Of a stretch of DNA of 64,000 bases, positions 33,578 to 45,693 are shown one piece after another. The stretch is from Triglochin maritima (Eukaryota > Streptophyta > Magnoliopsida > Alismatales > Juncaginaceae). Position numbers and translations under genes: made by a program. Location: assembly GCA_963682175.1 (NCBI GenBank), contig OY821781.1:40251254-40315253 (forward strand), in the 5' to 3' direction. The notes beneath the pieces are model-generated. The model saw only the letters and a program-made list of their open reading frames with translations. It was not told the DNA's origin and ran no database searches. The stretch's first letter is position 1, and each line of letters opens with the position of its first letter.

Positions 33578-35057
33578 CTGCATTTTCACTATTTACTTGG
33601 TTGCACCTCATTTCAAACATTATTGCTTGCATACCCTCGGGTCGTTTATGGGTCTCACTCCGTTAAATTTTTTGTTGGTTCATTTACAAAATACACCCTC
33701 TAAAATTCAAATGTCCTTAATATTAAATTTAAAAACACAAAACAAATATTTTCTTCACAAACACATCATTCTTCTCCCTCTCTCTTGTTCTCTCTCTACT
33801 CTCTCTCTACTCTCTCTTGTTCTCTCTCTCCTCTCTCTCTCTCTCTACTCCCTCTCTTGTTTTCTTTCTCCTATCTTTCTCTCTTCTCTTTCTTGTTCTC
33901 TCTCTTTTCTCCCTCTCTCTCTTGTTCTCTCTCTCCTCTCCTTCTCTCTTCTCCCTCTCTCTTGTTCTCTCTCTCCTCTCTCTATATAAACTCTCGCTTG
34001 TTCTCTCTCTCTACTCTCATCCTCTCTCTTTCTTCTCTCTTCTCTCTTTTCCCTCTCTCCAATTCTCTCTCTCACATGTTCTCTCTTCTCCCTCTCTCCA
34101 ATTCTCTCTCTCTCATGTTCTCTCTTCTCTCTCTCTTGTTCTCTCTTCTCCCCCTCTCTAATGTTCTCTCTCCTCTCTCTCTCTGCTTCTCTCTCCTCTC
34201 TTTCTCTCTCCTATTCTCTCTTCACCCTCTCTCTCCTCTCTCTCATGTTCTCTCTTCTCCCTCTCTCTTTCTCTCTCTCTCCTCTCTCTCATATTCTCTC
34301 TTTGCCCCCTCTCTCTATCTCTCCTCTCTCTCATGTTCTTTTTCACACTCCTCTCTCTCATGTCCTCTCTCTCTCATCTCCCTCTCGAATTGTCTCTCTC
34401 TCAAATCCTCTCTCCTATCTCTCTCTCGAATTCTCTCTCCTCTCTCTCTTCTCCCTCTCGAATTCTCCCTCTCTCTCTCCGGTTCTCTCTTCTCGCTCTC
34501 TCTTTCTCTCTCTCTCTCCAATTCTCTCTTCTCTCTTTCTCCAATTCTCTCTTCTCCCTCTCTTCCTGTCTCTCTCCAATTCAAGAGAGAGAATTTGAGA
34601 AGGAGAGGAGAAAGAGAATTCGAGTGGGGAAGAGAGAGAGAATAGAGAATTCGAAAGGAAGAAGAGAGAAAGAGGGAAAAGAGAGAGAGAAAGGAAGAAG
34701 AGAGAAAAGGGAAAAGAGAGAAGAGAGAATAGGAGGGAGACAGAGAATTTGAGAGGGAGAAGAGAGAAAGAGAGGGAAGAGAGAGAGAATTGGAGAGGGA
34801 GAAGAGAGAGAGAGAGAGGAGAGAGAATTCGAAAGGAAGAATAGAGAAAGAGGGAGAAAAGAGAATACAAGAGTGAGAGGAGAGGGAATTCGAAAGGAAG
34901 AAGAGAGAAAGAGGGAGAAAAGAGAATAGGAGAGAGAAGAGAGAACATGAGAGAGAGAGAGAAAAAGAGAGAGAGAGAGAGAGAGAGATAAAGAGAGAGG
35001 GAGAAGAGAGAACCGAAGAGAGAGAACAAGAGAGAGGAGAGAGAACAGGAGAAGAGA

Positions 35058-35095
<38 letters not shown>

Positions 35096-36615
35096 AAGGA
35101 GAGGGAAAGAGGGAGAAGAGAGAACAGAAGAGAGAGAAAGAATATATAAGAGAGAGGGAGAAGAGAGAAGAAAGAGAGAGGAGAGAGAGAGAACAAGCGA
35201 GAGTATATATAGAGAGAGAGGAGAGAGAGGGAGAAGAAAGAAAGAGAGGAGAGAGAGAACAAGAAAGAGAGGGAGAAGAGAGAGAGAGTAGGGGGAGAGA
35301 GAGGGAGAAGAGTGAACCGGAGAGGGAGAAGTGAGAGAACAAGAGAGAGGAGAGAGAGGGAGAAGAAAGAAAGAGAGGAGAGAGAGAACAAGAAAGAGAG
35401 GGAGAAGAGAGAGAGAGTAGGGGGAGAGAGAGGGAGAAGAGTGAACCGGAGAGGGAGAAGAGAGAGAACAAGAGAGAGGAGAGAGAACAGTAGAGAGAGA
35501 GAGAGGGAGAAGAGAGAACAAGAGAGAGAGGGAGAGAGAGAAAGGAGAGAGGAAGAGGGAGAAGAGAGAACATGAGAGAGAGAGAGAGAGAATATATAGG
35601 AGAGAGGGGGAGAAGAGAGAAGAAAGAGAGAGGAGAGAGGAGAAAGAGAACACGCGAGAGTATATATAGAGAGAGAAAAGAGAAAGAGAGGAGAGAGAGA
35701 ACAAGAAAGAGAGGGAGAAGAGAGAGAACAAGAGAGAGAGAGGGAAGAGACAGAGAATAAGAGAGAGAGAGAAAGAGAGAACCGGAGAGAGAAAAGAGAG
35801 AAGAAAGAAAGAGGAGAGAGAACGGGAGAAAGAGAGAGAGAAGAGAGAATATATAGGAGAGAGAGGGAGAAGAGAGAAGAAAGGGAGAGAACAAGCGAGA
35901 GTATATATATATATATAGAGAGGAGAGGGAGAACAAGCAAGAGTATATATAGAGAGGGGAGAGAGGAGAGAGAGAACAAGCGAGAGTATATATACAGAGA
36001 GGGGAGAGAGGAGAGAGAGAGCAAGCAAGAGTATATATAGAGAGGGGAGAGAGGAGAGAGAGAACAAGCGAGAGTATATATAAAGAGAGGAGAGAGAGAA
36101 CAAGCGAGAGTATTTATAAAGAGAGGGGAGAGAGGAGAGAGAGAACAAGCGAGAGTATTTATAGAGAGAGGGGAGAGAGGAGAGAGAACAAGCGAGAGTA
36201 TATATAGAGAGAGGAGAGAAAAGGAGAAGAGAGAAAGAGAGAAAGAGAGGAGAGAGAGAACAAGAAAGAGATGGAGAAGAGAGAGAACAAGAGTGTGAGA
36301 GGGAGAAGAGAGAAAGAGAGGAGAGAGAAAATAAAAGAGAGAGTAGAAAGAGAGGAGTAGCGAGAGAGAGGAGAGAGAGAACAAGAGAGAGGGAGAGTAG
36401 AGAGAGAGGGAGGGAGAAGATGGGTGTGTTTGTAAAGAAAATATTTGTTTTGTGTTTTTATATTTAATATTAAGGGCATTTGAATTTTAGAGGGTGTGTT
36501 TTGTAAATGAACCTACAGAAAATTTAACGGAGTGGGGCCCATAAATGGCCCGAGGGTATGCAAGCAATAAGGTTTGAAATGAGCTACACCCAAGCGAATA
36601 GTAAAATGACCCTTT
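33578..36615. mobile_element. Giant fold-back element with (CT)n and (GA)n arms
   Basis: Unique outer arms of about 200 bp (33578-33775 and 36418-36615) are inverted copies of each other, sharing ATTGCTTGCATACCCTCGGG and CACTCCGTTAAATTTT. Inside them, 33776-34577 is almost pure CT-rich repeat and 34583-36417 almost pure GA-rich repeat, meeting at CTCTCCAATTCAAGAGAG. The GA arm is over twice as long and contains expanded units with AACAAGCGAGAGTATATATA (35890-36205). The long frames here (up to 689 codons) encode only Ser/Leu/Phe or Arg/Glu runs and are not genes. The outer ends resemble foldback or MULE termini; no target duplication was established. Confidence 0.82.
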
Positions 36616-36743
36616 GTTTGTAGCCTCATGATGTTTCTGATAATTGGGAGGTGTTGACGCGTTTATTACAAAACTATTCAAGTGGTGATTGCATCATAAC
36701 TCTTAGAGCATGGGAATAGTTAATTAGGCGTGGCTACTACGAT

Positions 36744-36753
36744 TATATATATG
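36744..36753 (+). promoter_or_regulatory. Possible TATA box of P450-2
   Basis: TTATATATATGC lies about 60 bp upstream of the putative first codon of P450-2 at 36810. It is in a plausible promoter position, but the assignment depends on the interpretation of the flank of CACTA-B. Confidence 0.4.
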
Positions 36754-36809
36754 CACACTTACTCTTTTTTGGTCATTCCACCTTAATCCTTTCCTTCAGC
36801 ACCATAACC

Positions 36810-36829
36810 ACGAGTTTCATATTGGGAAT
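36810..36829 (+). pseudogene. First codons of P450-2, left of CACTA-B
   Basis: ACG AGT TTC ATA TTG GGA AT reads in frame into the hydrophobic segment that restarts at 45694 once CACTA-B and one AAT target copy (36827-36829, 45694-45696) are removed. The first codon is ACG where ATG would be expected, so the start appears lost. This is an inference from frame continuity over a very short stretch. Confidence 0.45.
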
Positions 36830-36849
36830 AAGCACGTCAGACATAAGCA

Positions 36850-37105
36850 CTCCCAGATCCGACGTCTATGTGTGCGTCGTCTATACATAGACGTCAGACG
36901 TGATATATCCGACGTCTATTCTTTACGAATAGACGTCGGCCGTTATATAGAGCCGAAGTCTATTCCTAACGAATAGACATCGGTGATACATAAGACCGAC
37001 GTCTATTCGTAAAGAATAGACGTCAGATGTACATAAAGACGACGTCTATTCCTTTCTTCAGAGGAATAAACATCGGCTAATACTAACATCCGACGTCTAT
37101 TCTTA
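36850..37105. repeat. Subterminal repeats of CACTA-B, 3' side
   Basis: Alternating CCGACGTCTATTC and GAATAGACGTCGG, forming several hairpins around the GACGTC palindrome. Confidence 0.82.
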
Positions 37106-37394
37106 AACCTGGACAAAAAATAGCAACCTGCAAAACTTGTATATAGTCATCGTATTCGTGTACATACAACCTGCACCAAATTCGTTCACATATGCTCACA
37201 CTTTCATCCACAAGCATACATGCACAAATATACAAGCATACACAATTGACATTCAACACACTTGCAATTAATTCATAAACAATTGGCATTCATTCTAAAA
37301 TTGAGGCGATTATATTAAGGCATAAATTGTAGGTTTGTAATACAAGTGCACTTGTTAACTAAATTACAAAAAATGCTAGTTACAGGAGAACCTC

Positions 37395-40284
37395 TTAGTT
37401 CATCAACATGTTTCTGATAAAAAAGCGAGTCCATCGGTCGCGAGTTTCATCGAGCTCCTGTTGCGAGAAGGGATCACTACTTTTTGGGAACACCTATAAA
37501 AAAATACAAGTGTGTTGAATGTTAATAACTAAATTTTGAAACTACAACTATACAATTGAATAACGATCTACATTACCTCGGATAGACATACGTCTTGAGT
37601 TGCCACATCGAGGATTTCCTCCATGTATCTCATCACGTAGTAACCACATTCCGTATTTCCAACCTGCTTCCGGTACTACAAACATAGAAATTCCCTAAAT
37701 TTATGTTACTAACTTAATTAACAAAAAATGGAGAGAACGTACTCTCATTCCATGTCATGTTATTCCTGCTTTTGTGGTTGTTCTCCTGCCACCCAAAGCT
37801 CTGTAAACCTTAATTGCCCTGAGTAGCACAAGTTAAAATTTCATTCAATAATACTAATAAAAATCCACAAATTACTTTTCCCACGACTAAAATGAACTTA
37901 CAAATTTAGAAGTTTCTTTATTGAGTCCCTTGGTTTATTCGACCCGAACGGATCAAACCAATATGCCGAATTAGTCGTGGGGCATACAACAACAAGCATC
38001 CAATGAGCCCTGTTATATATATAATTAGAAGGTTATTACAAAGTAAAATTTCACTTTGAATTACAAAGTTTACCTCTCATGATAAGGGAGCATATAATAT
38101 CTTTTGTCTTTTTCTTTAAAGAATGTCCCAAGCTGACCCAATTTATCATCTTTCCCGTATATATATGTAGATGGACTGATAAATCCAAATATTTGATCGT
38201 CGGGAAAGACTGACCTTCTAGCGTCATAAAGATGTCTACAAGTATAAAAATTATACTTTATTACAGTTTCGATAAAATTATTCAATACCTTTCATTGTAT
38301 ACAAAAAAAACACTTACTTCACTTGCACGTCGATAATCATGATACATAACGAATCCATCGCCAGGAACTGCATGATATCCTCTTTGGTGATGTACAAAGC
38401 CGGAGGCACCCTTTATCCCCCTCCAACTCCCAGGTACTTAAGGATTGTGCTTCCCTACCTACCATACATTGATACAACATTTTGCACCTACTTGGAAGCG
38501 AATTAATGTTGATCGGAGATTGGTTGTTTGACCCTTTGCTTCGGGGGCTTGACACCTTACAGATATATATACAACCGTTAAAATACAATAGTTAACAAAT
38601 TTGAAGTTTAAAGTCTTTCAAATTTAAACTATACCTCATGCTTGTCGGTTAGCTCTACTAAATAATTAAGCCACCGCACGAACCCACCGATAGCATCGCC
38701 GAGAGTAACAATTTCTTCTTCCGAAAATGGCACAAAAGCACCAGCATCTAAGCAACTATCAACTGCAACCTTCACTTCACCCTCTCCTACCTCTGTGAAG
38801 TGGTGTCTGGAGATGTTATAAATTTTCCCGTGTCCCACCAATCTTCGACACATAAAGCACATCTAGATCCATCTGCGAAATTTCCAAACGAGGGACCGCC
38901 GACGAGGGCCAATTCTCGAGAATGAGACACAAAATCATATTGTGGATCGGGGTGGAAAACTGGCATCACTGGAGGAGTAGTGTCCAGGGAAGAACCGGTC
39001 CTACGACGGCTAGGAGAAGTAGGCAAATCACGATCCAATCTCTCCAAAACAAGTTGCAACGTACTCTTCAAATCTGCGATCTCTTGCTGGCATTTGGTGT
39101 GACCAGTCGACGAAGTAGATCGTTGAGTCTTTCCATAATATTGTCGAAGTCAAACTCTACTCCCTACCCCCCGCACACGACCGGAGTGTTCGTCGTTTCC
39201 CAAGGCCTCGCGTAGAATATCATTCCGACCATCGGAAGCAAATTCTCCTTGAGATTCTCTCAACTTCAGAGAGTCTTAAGTTTAAAAAAATATTTACCAA
39301 CAATTGAAAAATATAAAATTAATGAATCTGAATTAATAACATATATATAAGTGATGCAACTTACTATATTCGAGCGGGTCGCTTGCGACTCGTCTGTGAC
39401 GTACTCCCCTCTGGAGTTTACTCTCGCTCTCTTCCAAGAATCACAACGAGCTACGGGAGAAGGAGGAGATAGGTTACTTGCTTGCTCCTCACTCATACCG
39501 GAGTCCATTGCCTCTTGTTTCTTCAGAGTAATTTTTTCAGTCATCATTTGTGCTTCTAACTTTTGGAACCCCGCTCGAGACATACTATGTGTATACTTAT
39601 TAGAAGATCTAATCTTTTGGTTTTTGACTCGGATGGCCTATAATCAAGTTTATTAGATTGTGACTAAAACCAATAACTAAAAAGTTTGTTTTGAAACTCA
39701 GTTATTATAATCTAAATTAAACTCAGTTACCTCAAACTCCCGGCTATCTCTGGAGTTTCTGAATAGCTCTCCTTGATTCAGAGCGATAAAGTTATAGACA
39801 TCGCATGGATTTCTATCCTGGTAGTCTCCGAAAATGTACTTGTTCGTTAAATTTGTTTTGAAATCCCTCCAACGAACTGACATGTATGTCATCCACTTTT
39901 TCTTCAACTTGTCAGTGGATTGGAACTCAAAATATTCCTACAACACGTTAACTTTATATATATCACAAGTTCGACTAAAACTATAGAAATCTATAATGGA
40001 ATCATTACCTGCACGTTATCCCATATTGTGTCCTTTAATTTCTCATCTACATCAGCCCAACTCGAGAAACAAATGTCAACTTTGGCCCTCGCTAAGCTTC
40101 CCAGAAAACATTTCCAATTATCAGACAGCATGCCTATCGGCTCAAGACGGTCATCAAACTGGATTGGAACTCTACCGTCTATATTTCTTCTCCCCAAGAA
40201 TTCTTTCATGAGACAAGGACCTCGTGAACTGTATGTCTTCGACCCTTCAGACTCTGAGGGAGTGGGTTTCTTTTTCGGAGCCAT
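37395..40284 (-). pseudogene. TNPA-like protein fused to Ulp1 (C48) peptidase, CACTA-B
   Basis: Exons with GT-AG borders include 40009-40284 (start MAPKKKPTPS, then LGSLARAKVDICFSSW), 39731-39937 (KKKWMTYMSVRWRDFKTNL) and 39365-39637 (SRAGFQKLE, ASNLSPPSPVARCDSWKR). Next is a region with GEFASDGRND and a coiled-coil-like stretch (about 39040-39250), and a segment with LGDAIGGFVRWL near 38680. The Ulp1 part has the catalytic His in AHWMLVVVCPTTN (about 38005), Asp in YWFDPFG (about 37955), Cys in NTECGYYVMRYMEEI (about 37640), and an end at FFIRNMLMN. All three catalytic residues persist. Frameshifts near 38,400-38,870 make the gene probably non-functional. Confidence 0.8.
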
Positions 40285-40377
40285 GATACTATAAAAGATA
40301 AACTCAAGGCATTAAAAAATAAAAGCTCAAGACATTAAATGGCTATTACAATGTGTTACAACAGAAAATTTGCACCA

Positions 40378-43300
40378 TTACTGTTTTTTCTTCATTAATG
40401 GATTTTCAATCCATATACCCTCACCGTGGTCATCTCTAAACAGACAAGTCTCAACATTTATTTCTTCGTCTACTGAGTTCAACTCAGGTGCTTTCTTAGA
40501 GAAAGGTGGTGTCTCTTCATACTCGATCAGACTATCATGTGATACAATTTTTTTCTTTCCTTCCAGAATTACTGCCCATTTCTTATCACACGGATGAGCC
40601 ACACAGAAGACTTGTTTCGCTTGGGAAGCGAGAATAAAAGGTTCTCCTTTATACCCTTTTTTGAAAAATCAATTAAAGTGAACCCATAGTCATCCACTCG
40701 AACTCCACTTTTATTATCAACCCACTTGCATCTAAATACAGGTACTTTGAATTCAACAAAGTCTAGCTCCAATATGTCTTCAATTACACCGTAATAGGAC
40801 ATGTCGGCGTATACATGATTCTTGTCTTTACAACTAGACACATGCAAAGACTTTGCTATTAAGGTGACGCCACTGTTCTGAACAGCACTTTTCGCATCTT
40901 CACAAACTGTGTAGAACGAATATCCATTGATATCATAACCACTGTAACCTATAACAACAGAATGCGGACCGTAGGCCAACCATTGTATTGTCTCAGAAAC
41001 ATTACGTTTGTTAGCCACATTTTTGAACCAAGAGATGAAATTCTTATTGTGACTATTAATTACTTGTTGATCATTTCACAAAGGATTTCTTTCCTTTAGA
41101 AACTTCATGTGTTCATTTAGGTAAGGTTGAACTTCATTAGAATTGCACAACACATAAAACTATGTTGTCATTAAGTCTTCGCCATTTGGATTTAACATTT
41201 TCATCCCACGTGTCCCTTTACCATCGGCACGTTTATCATGACGATTCTTCGGAAGTCCAACAGTTTTGGTGTTTGCTAGGTATCCAGTGCAAAACTCGAT
41301 AACCTCCTCAGCTATGTATCTTTCAACAATACTAGCATCTGGTCTTTGACGATTTTTGCAATAACCTTTCAACACTTTCATATAACGCTCTAAAGGATAC
41401 ATCCACCTTAAAAAAATTGGTCCGCACAATTTAACTTCTCTAACCAAATGAATAACTAGATGAATCATAATGTCAAAAAAAGTTGGGGGAAAAACATTTC
41501 CAACTGACATAATGTCACCACAATTTCATTCTGTAACTTATCTAACTGCACGAGACCGACCACTTTACTGCAAATCTTATTGAAAAAAGAACACAACTTT
41601 ATTATTGCATGTCTAACATCTTTCGGTAATATGGATCTCAGTGATACAGGTAACAACTGCTACATTAAAGTGTGACAATCGTGAGACTTCATCCCCACAA
41701 GTTTCAAATCCTTCATAACAACAAGACTACTGATATTTGAAGAATAACCTTTTGGAACCCTTACATCGTGCAAACACTGACAGAGAATTCTTTTCTCATT
41801 TCTAGACAATGTATAACTAGCTGGAGGTAAGTAATTCTGATCTCCTTTTTTCTCTGGTGCCAACATTGCTCGTATACCAATATCAACAAGATCAAGTCTT
41901 GCATTATATCCATCTTTGGTTTTACCAGGTATGTTCAACAGAGTGCCAACAAGACTATCACAAACGTTTTTCTCTACGTGCATCACATCAATACAATGTC
42001 TAACTTCTAAAGTTTTCCAGTACGGGAGATCAAAAAATATGGATCTTTTTTCCAACTACTTTTGTCGTTTGCCCGTTTGTACGGTTTTCCAAATTTACAT
42101 TCAATGTTCATTACACGTTCGTGCACCTTTTCGACGTTGATTTCATTTGCGGATTCTGAAACTCTTGTTTTTCGTTAAATGTCTTCTTCAACCTACGATA
42201 AGGATGGGAGTTTGGCAAAAATCTCCGATGACCAAGATAGACAGTCTTAGAACCGTTAACTAATTCCAAAGAACATGTATTTTCTTCGCAAATTGGACAA
42301 GCTTTATGATCTTTGACTGAATATCCAGACAGATTACCATAAGCTGGAAAGTCATTAATCGTGCAAAATATCATTGCCCGCATTACGAACGACTCCTGAC
42401 GATAAGAATCAAAAACTGATTGTCCGTCATCCCACAATCTCTTTAGGTCATCAATTAAAGGTCTTAAATACACATCAATGTTGTTTCAGGTTGTTTCGGA
42501 CCAGAAATCATTAAAGACAACATGATATATTTGCATTTCATGCATAACCACGGGGGCAGATTGTAAATTACAAGCAGAACGGGACAAGAATTGTGAATGC
42601 TACTCAAACTACCGAAAGGATTCATTCCGTCTGTACAAAGTCCAAGTCGTACATTCCTGGATTCTTCACCAAACACAGGAAAGTCGAAATCTATTTTTTT
42701 TCCACTGAAGTGAATCTGCAGGGTGACGTAGCAACTGATCATTTGGTTTCTCACGATCAACATGTCATGTCATGTTCTTGGAATCTTCCTTACCCGCAAA
42801 CAAAAGTTTAAGCCTTGGTATTATCGGAAGATACCATAAAATCTTAGCAAGAGGTCCTTCGATTTTCATCTCATCAGCCTCTTCATTGTGGTTTGGTCCA
42901 CTACGTTTCATTTTGTATCTTGAAACATTACACCTGGGACAGGAATGTAAGTTTTCAAACTCACCCCTATACAATATACAATCGTTCGGGCATGCGTGTA
43001 TCTTCCTATATTCCATTCCCATAGGACACAACACTTTCTTAGCATCATAAGTTCTATCTGGCAACTCATTATCATCTGGAAGCATCTCTTTCAATAACTT
43101 CAACATTGATGTGAAACTTACATCGAACCAACCATTTCCAGCTTTTAAATTGTACAACTTCAACACCGTTGACAATCTAGTTAATTTGGTACAATTCTTA
43201 TACAACGGCTTCTCATTGTCACTCAACAAATTACCAAGTAAATCGGGGTTGGACGAAAACTTTTCAGTCATATCCTGAACCATTTCCTCTAAGTGATCTT

Positions 43301-43583
43301 CCATACTAACGTCTTCTCCATCATTCTTGGAATGACTAAATGATTTATTTTCGTCGTGTCATATCCACTGTCTGTAATTTGGGTCGAAACCTTTCTCAAA
43401 CAAATGATCTTACATTTTCCGAAAAGTCAGCACTGACATATTATGACACTTATTGCATGGACAATACGCCATGTCGCTGTCTTTCATTTTCTTGGAATGT
43501 TTTTTGGCAACCTCTAAGAATATATTCACTCCGTTCTCATACTCATCACTCAATCTGTTTGAAACAATCCACTCTCGATCCAT
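40378..43583 (-). pseudogene. TNP2 transposase of CACTA-B, nearly full length but broken
   Basis: Starts MDREWIVSNRLSDEYENGV, the transposase-associated domain, with CPCNKC near 43450. Stop codons interrupt it near DHLFEKGF and QWI. The next piece (43304-42765) has LLKEMLPDDNELPD and LYRGEFENLHSCPRC. After a shift comes the TNP2 core with LGLCTDGMNPFG, MISGPKQPE, HKACPICEEN, RHCIDVMHVEKNVCDSL and LNIPGKTKDG. The DUF4218 part follows (RSILPKDVRHAII, FLRWMYPLERYM), then DUF4216 (YYGVIEDILELDFVEFKV, FRCKWVDNK), ending at 40378. At least four frameshifts or stops are visible. It would have been the element's catalytic transposase. Confidence 0.88.
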
Positions 43584-45344
43584 TTCAATCTAAACATTAG
43601 CAAAAATGATAGTTATTATTGCAGAAAATAAATAAAATTTCAATTTAAAAGAATGTGTTCGTAGATGAGAAGATTCAGAGACATTAAGATGAGAAAAGAA
43701 TGACTCAGAGGAGAGGAGATGAAGTCCTTAATCTAGCATGGGAATAAGGAAGGTTAGAAACCTAACTAAGCAATCAAGGCCAAAACAAGCCTAAAGTCCA
43801 CTATAGGTCCTTAGTAATAGACGACGCCTAACTTCGAGGTCCCACCGAGGACCACTAGTCTGTAGGAAATCAAGAACCCGGAGGTCCCTAATTTCTCAGC
43901 GAGACTAGATGGGCAACAACGTTCAGGCCGAAACGGTCTTAAACATCGATGACCACTAATCTGTAGGAAATCAAGAACCCGGAGGTTCCTAAAATCTCAG
44001 GGAGACTAGATGGGCAACGACATTCACGCCATAACTGTCTTAAACGGTTTCCTCTCCTTAATGCGTCCGAAAATCCTAGGGGCCAATGTCTAATTGATTT
44101 TATTAAGGCTCTTTTATTAAGTGATTTTTGGGCCAAGGAAAGGGTGATGAAATCCCCCACCTCATCTCCTATAGGTGACTGCCCCCTAAGTGTTTTTCAT
44201 ACCTTAATCTAACAAACAACACACCAAACAAACACTCACCTCACTCTTGTTCCAATGGAAGTCCTAGTAACTAATGCGTGCTTTCTAATGAATGATGAGT
44301 GAAATATAGTACGTACCTTACGCCAGGAATCTACGACAAAAATCATAAATAAATAATAAATACGATGCATGCAAATCCTATATGATGAATGACTTAGCAA
44401 ATATTGTCTAATCTTTTGCTTTGGGTTATTAAAGGCCAAGTTGTTTAAGGGGGTTGATGAGTTAAACATTAAAACTTTTCTAAATAAAAGAATATCTTAA
44501 GTATAAATAAACATTTAACTAAATAAACATTTAAAATTTAGAATTGAAAATACTCCCACAAAGAAACTGTACGTACTAAATAAAAATTGCAAGAAATACT
44601 CCCACAAATAAAATACTCCCACGAAATTTTTTAATTTTATGACTCTTTCTTTCCAGATCATCGAAATTGGGGATAACAAACTATAGACTAGACACCCTTA
44701 CATTTAACTTAAATCATGCCTACATTAATTTTGTCTAAATTCGTGACAATGTTCAAATTGGAACAAATTGATATAATTTTACATGACCACACTCACAAAA
44801 GTTAATGAATAGATTGGACATGAAACCAAATGATCAAGGCTTCCGTATCTTCATTTCTCCATATACCAAAAAACATACAAGTTCACGTATTCTTCTAATT
44901 TTCCTTCTTTTTCTCTTTACATTGGTCCTAATTTCTCTCCTTAGTTTTTATAAACATGTCTTTTTTCATTCATTAGCAAAATCACGAAAATACGAATATA
45001 TTCAAGATTAAAACAAAAAAAATCAAAATGTCGCATTCACCAACAATAAACGACACGAGAAGTATACTAACATAGAAAAGAATCGTTACTACAAGAAAAA
45101 TCCAAAAATAAACCAACAAAAATGAACATAAAACTTACATTGGTAAGGATGTGGAGAAAGACGGAGGAAGAAGGAGAAGAGGGCCGGAGAAGTGGAGGAG
45201 AGCTTGGGACGTCGCTGCGGTGCCGGAGACGGTGCAGATCGGTCGGAGATCGGTCGCGGAGGAGAGTTCGGTCGCGGTACGGCTAGGGTTTGGGTGGGTT
45301 TCGTCTGAAATGAATAAAAGAAAACGCGTCTGTTCGATTTCTTT
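43584..45344. other. 5' non-coding part of CACTA-B
   Basis: A 101-bp direct repeat occupies 43851-44052 (units starting ACCACTA(G/A)TCTGTAGGAAAT). 44500-45130 is AT-rich without features. 45150-45300 is a GC-rich, GGAGAAG-rich leader like that of CACTA-A. No gene is seen. Confidence 0.6.
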
Positions 45345-45693
45345 AAGACCTATAGACGTCGGATGTTGAATATAGCCGACGTCTATACCCTGACGTCTAT
45401 ATGCAGGGGATATAGAGGTCGGTCGTCTATAACATCTGACGTCTATAGGTCGACGTTTATACCCTATAGACGTCGGATGCACACGGTATTCCAACAACCG
45501 ACGTCTATAGGTCGACGTCTATACCCTATAGACGTCGGCTAAACATGGTATTCCAATAGCCGACGTCTATAGTTCCACATAGACGTCGGCCTTGGTAACG
45601 ACGACGTCAATTCTGTCCTCTCCCTACTAGACGTCGGCCGTTATAACAGCCGACGTCTATTGGGCAACGAGTAAAGTCTATTCTGCACTAGTG
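45345..45693. repeat. Subterminal repeats and 5' end of CACTA-B
   Basis: About a dozen ATAGACGTCGG / CCGACGTCTATAG copies in both orientations, ending in TTCTGCACTAGTG at 45693. Confidence 0.85.

Larger units (their letters stand above)
36830..45693 (-). mobile_element. CACTA-B: En/Spm-type element with TNP2 and TNPA-Ulp1 genes
   Basis: On its own strand it starts CACTAGTGCAGAATAG at 45693 and runs leftward: subterminal repeats (45345-45693), leader, TNP2 (43583-40378), TNPA-Ulp1 (40284-37395), subterminal repeats (36850-37105). The right flank AAT (45694-45696) matches AAT at 36827-36829. The left terminus is not a clean CACTA (AAGCACGTC... then CACTCCCAGA at 36848), so the exact left end is uncertain. 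Subterminal motif: CCGACGTCTAT / ATAGACGTCGG. Both genes are damaged. Confidence 0.82.

Noticed and set aside
34315..36384. Open frames of 289-689 codons on both strands in the CT/GA region
   Set aside because: They encode only Ser/Leu/Phe or Arg/Glu/Lys repeats, exist in several frames at once, and result from the microsatellite lacking stop codons.
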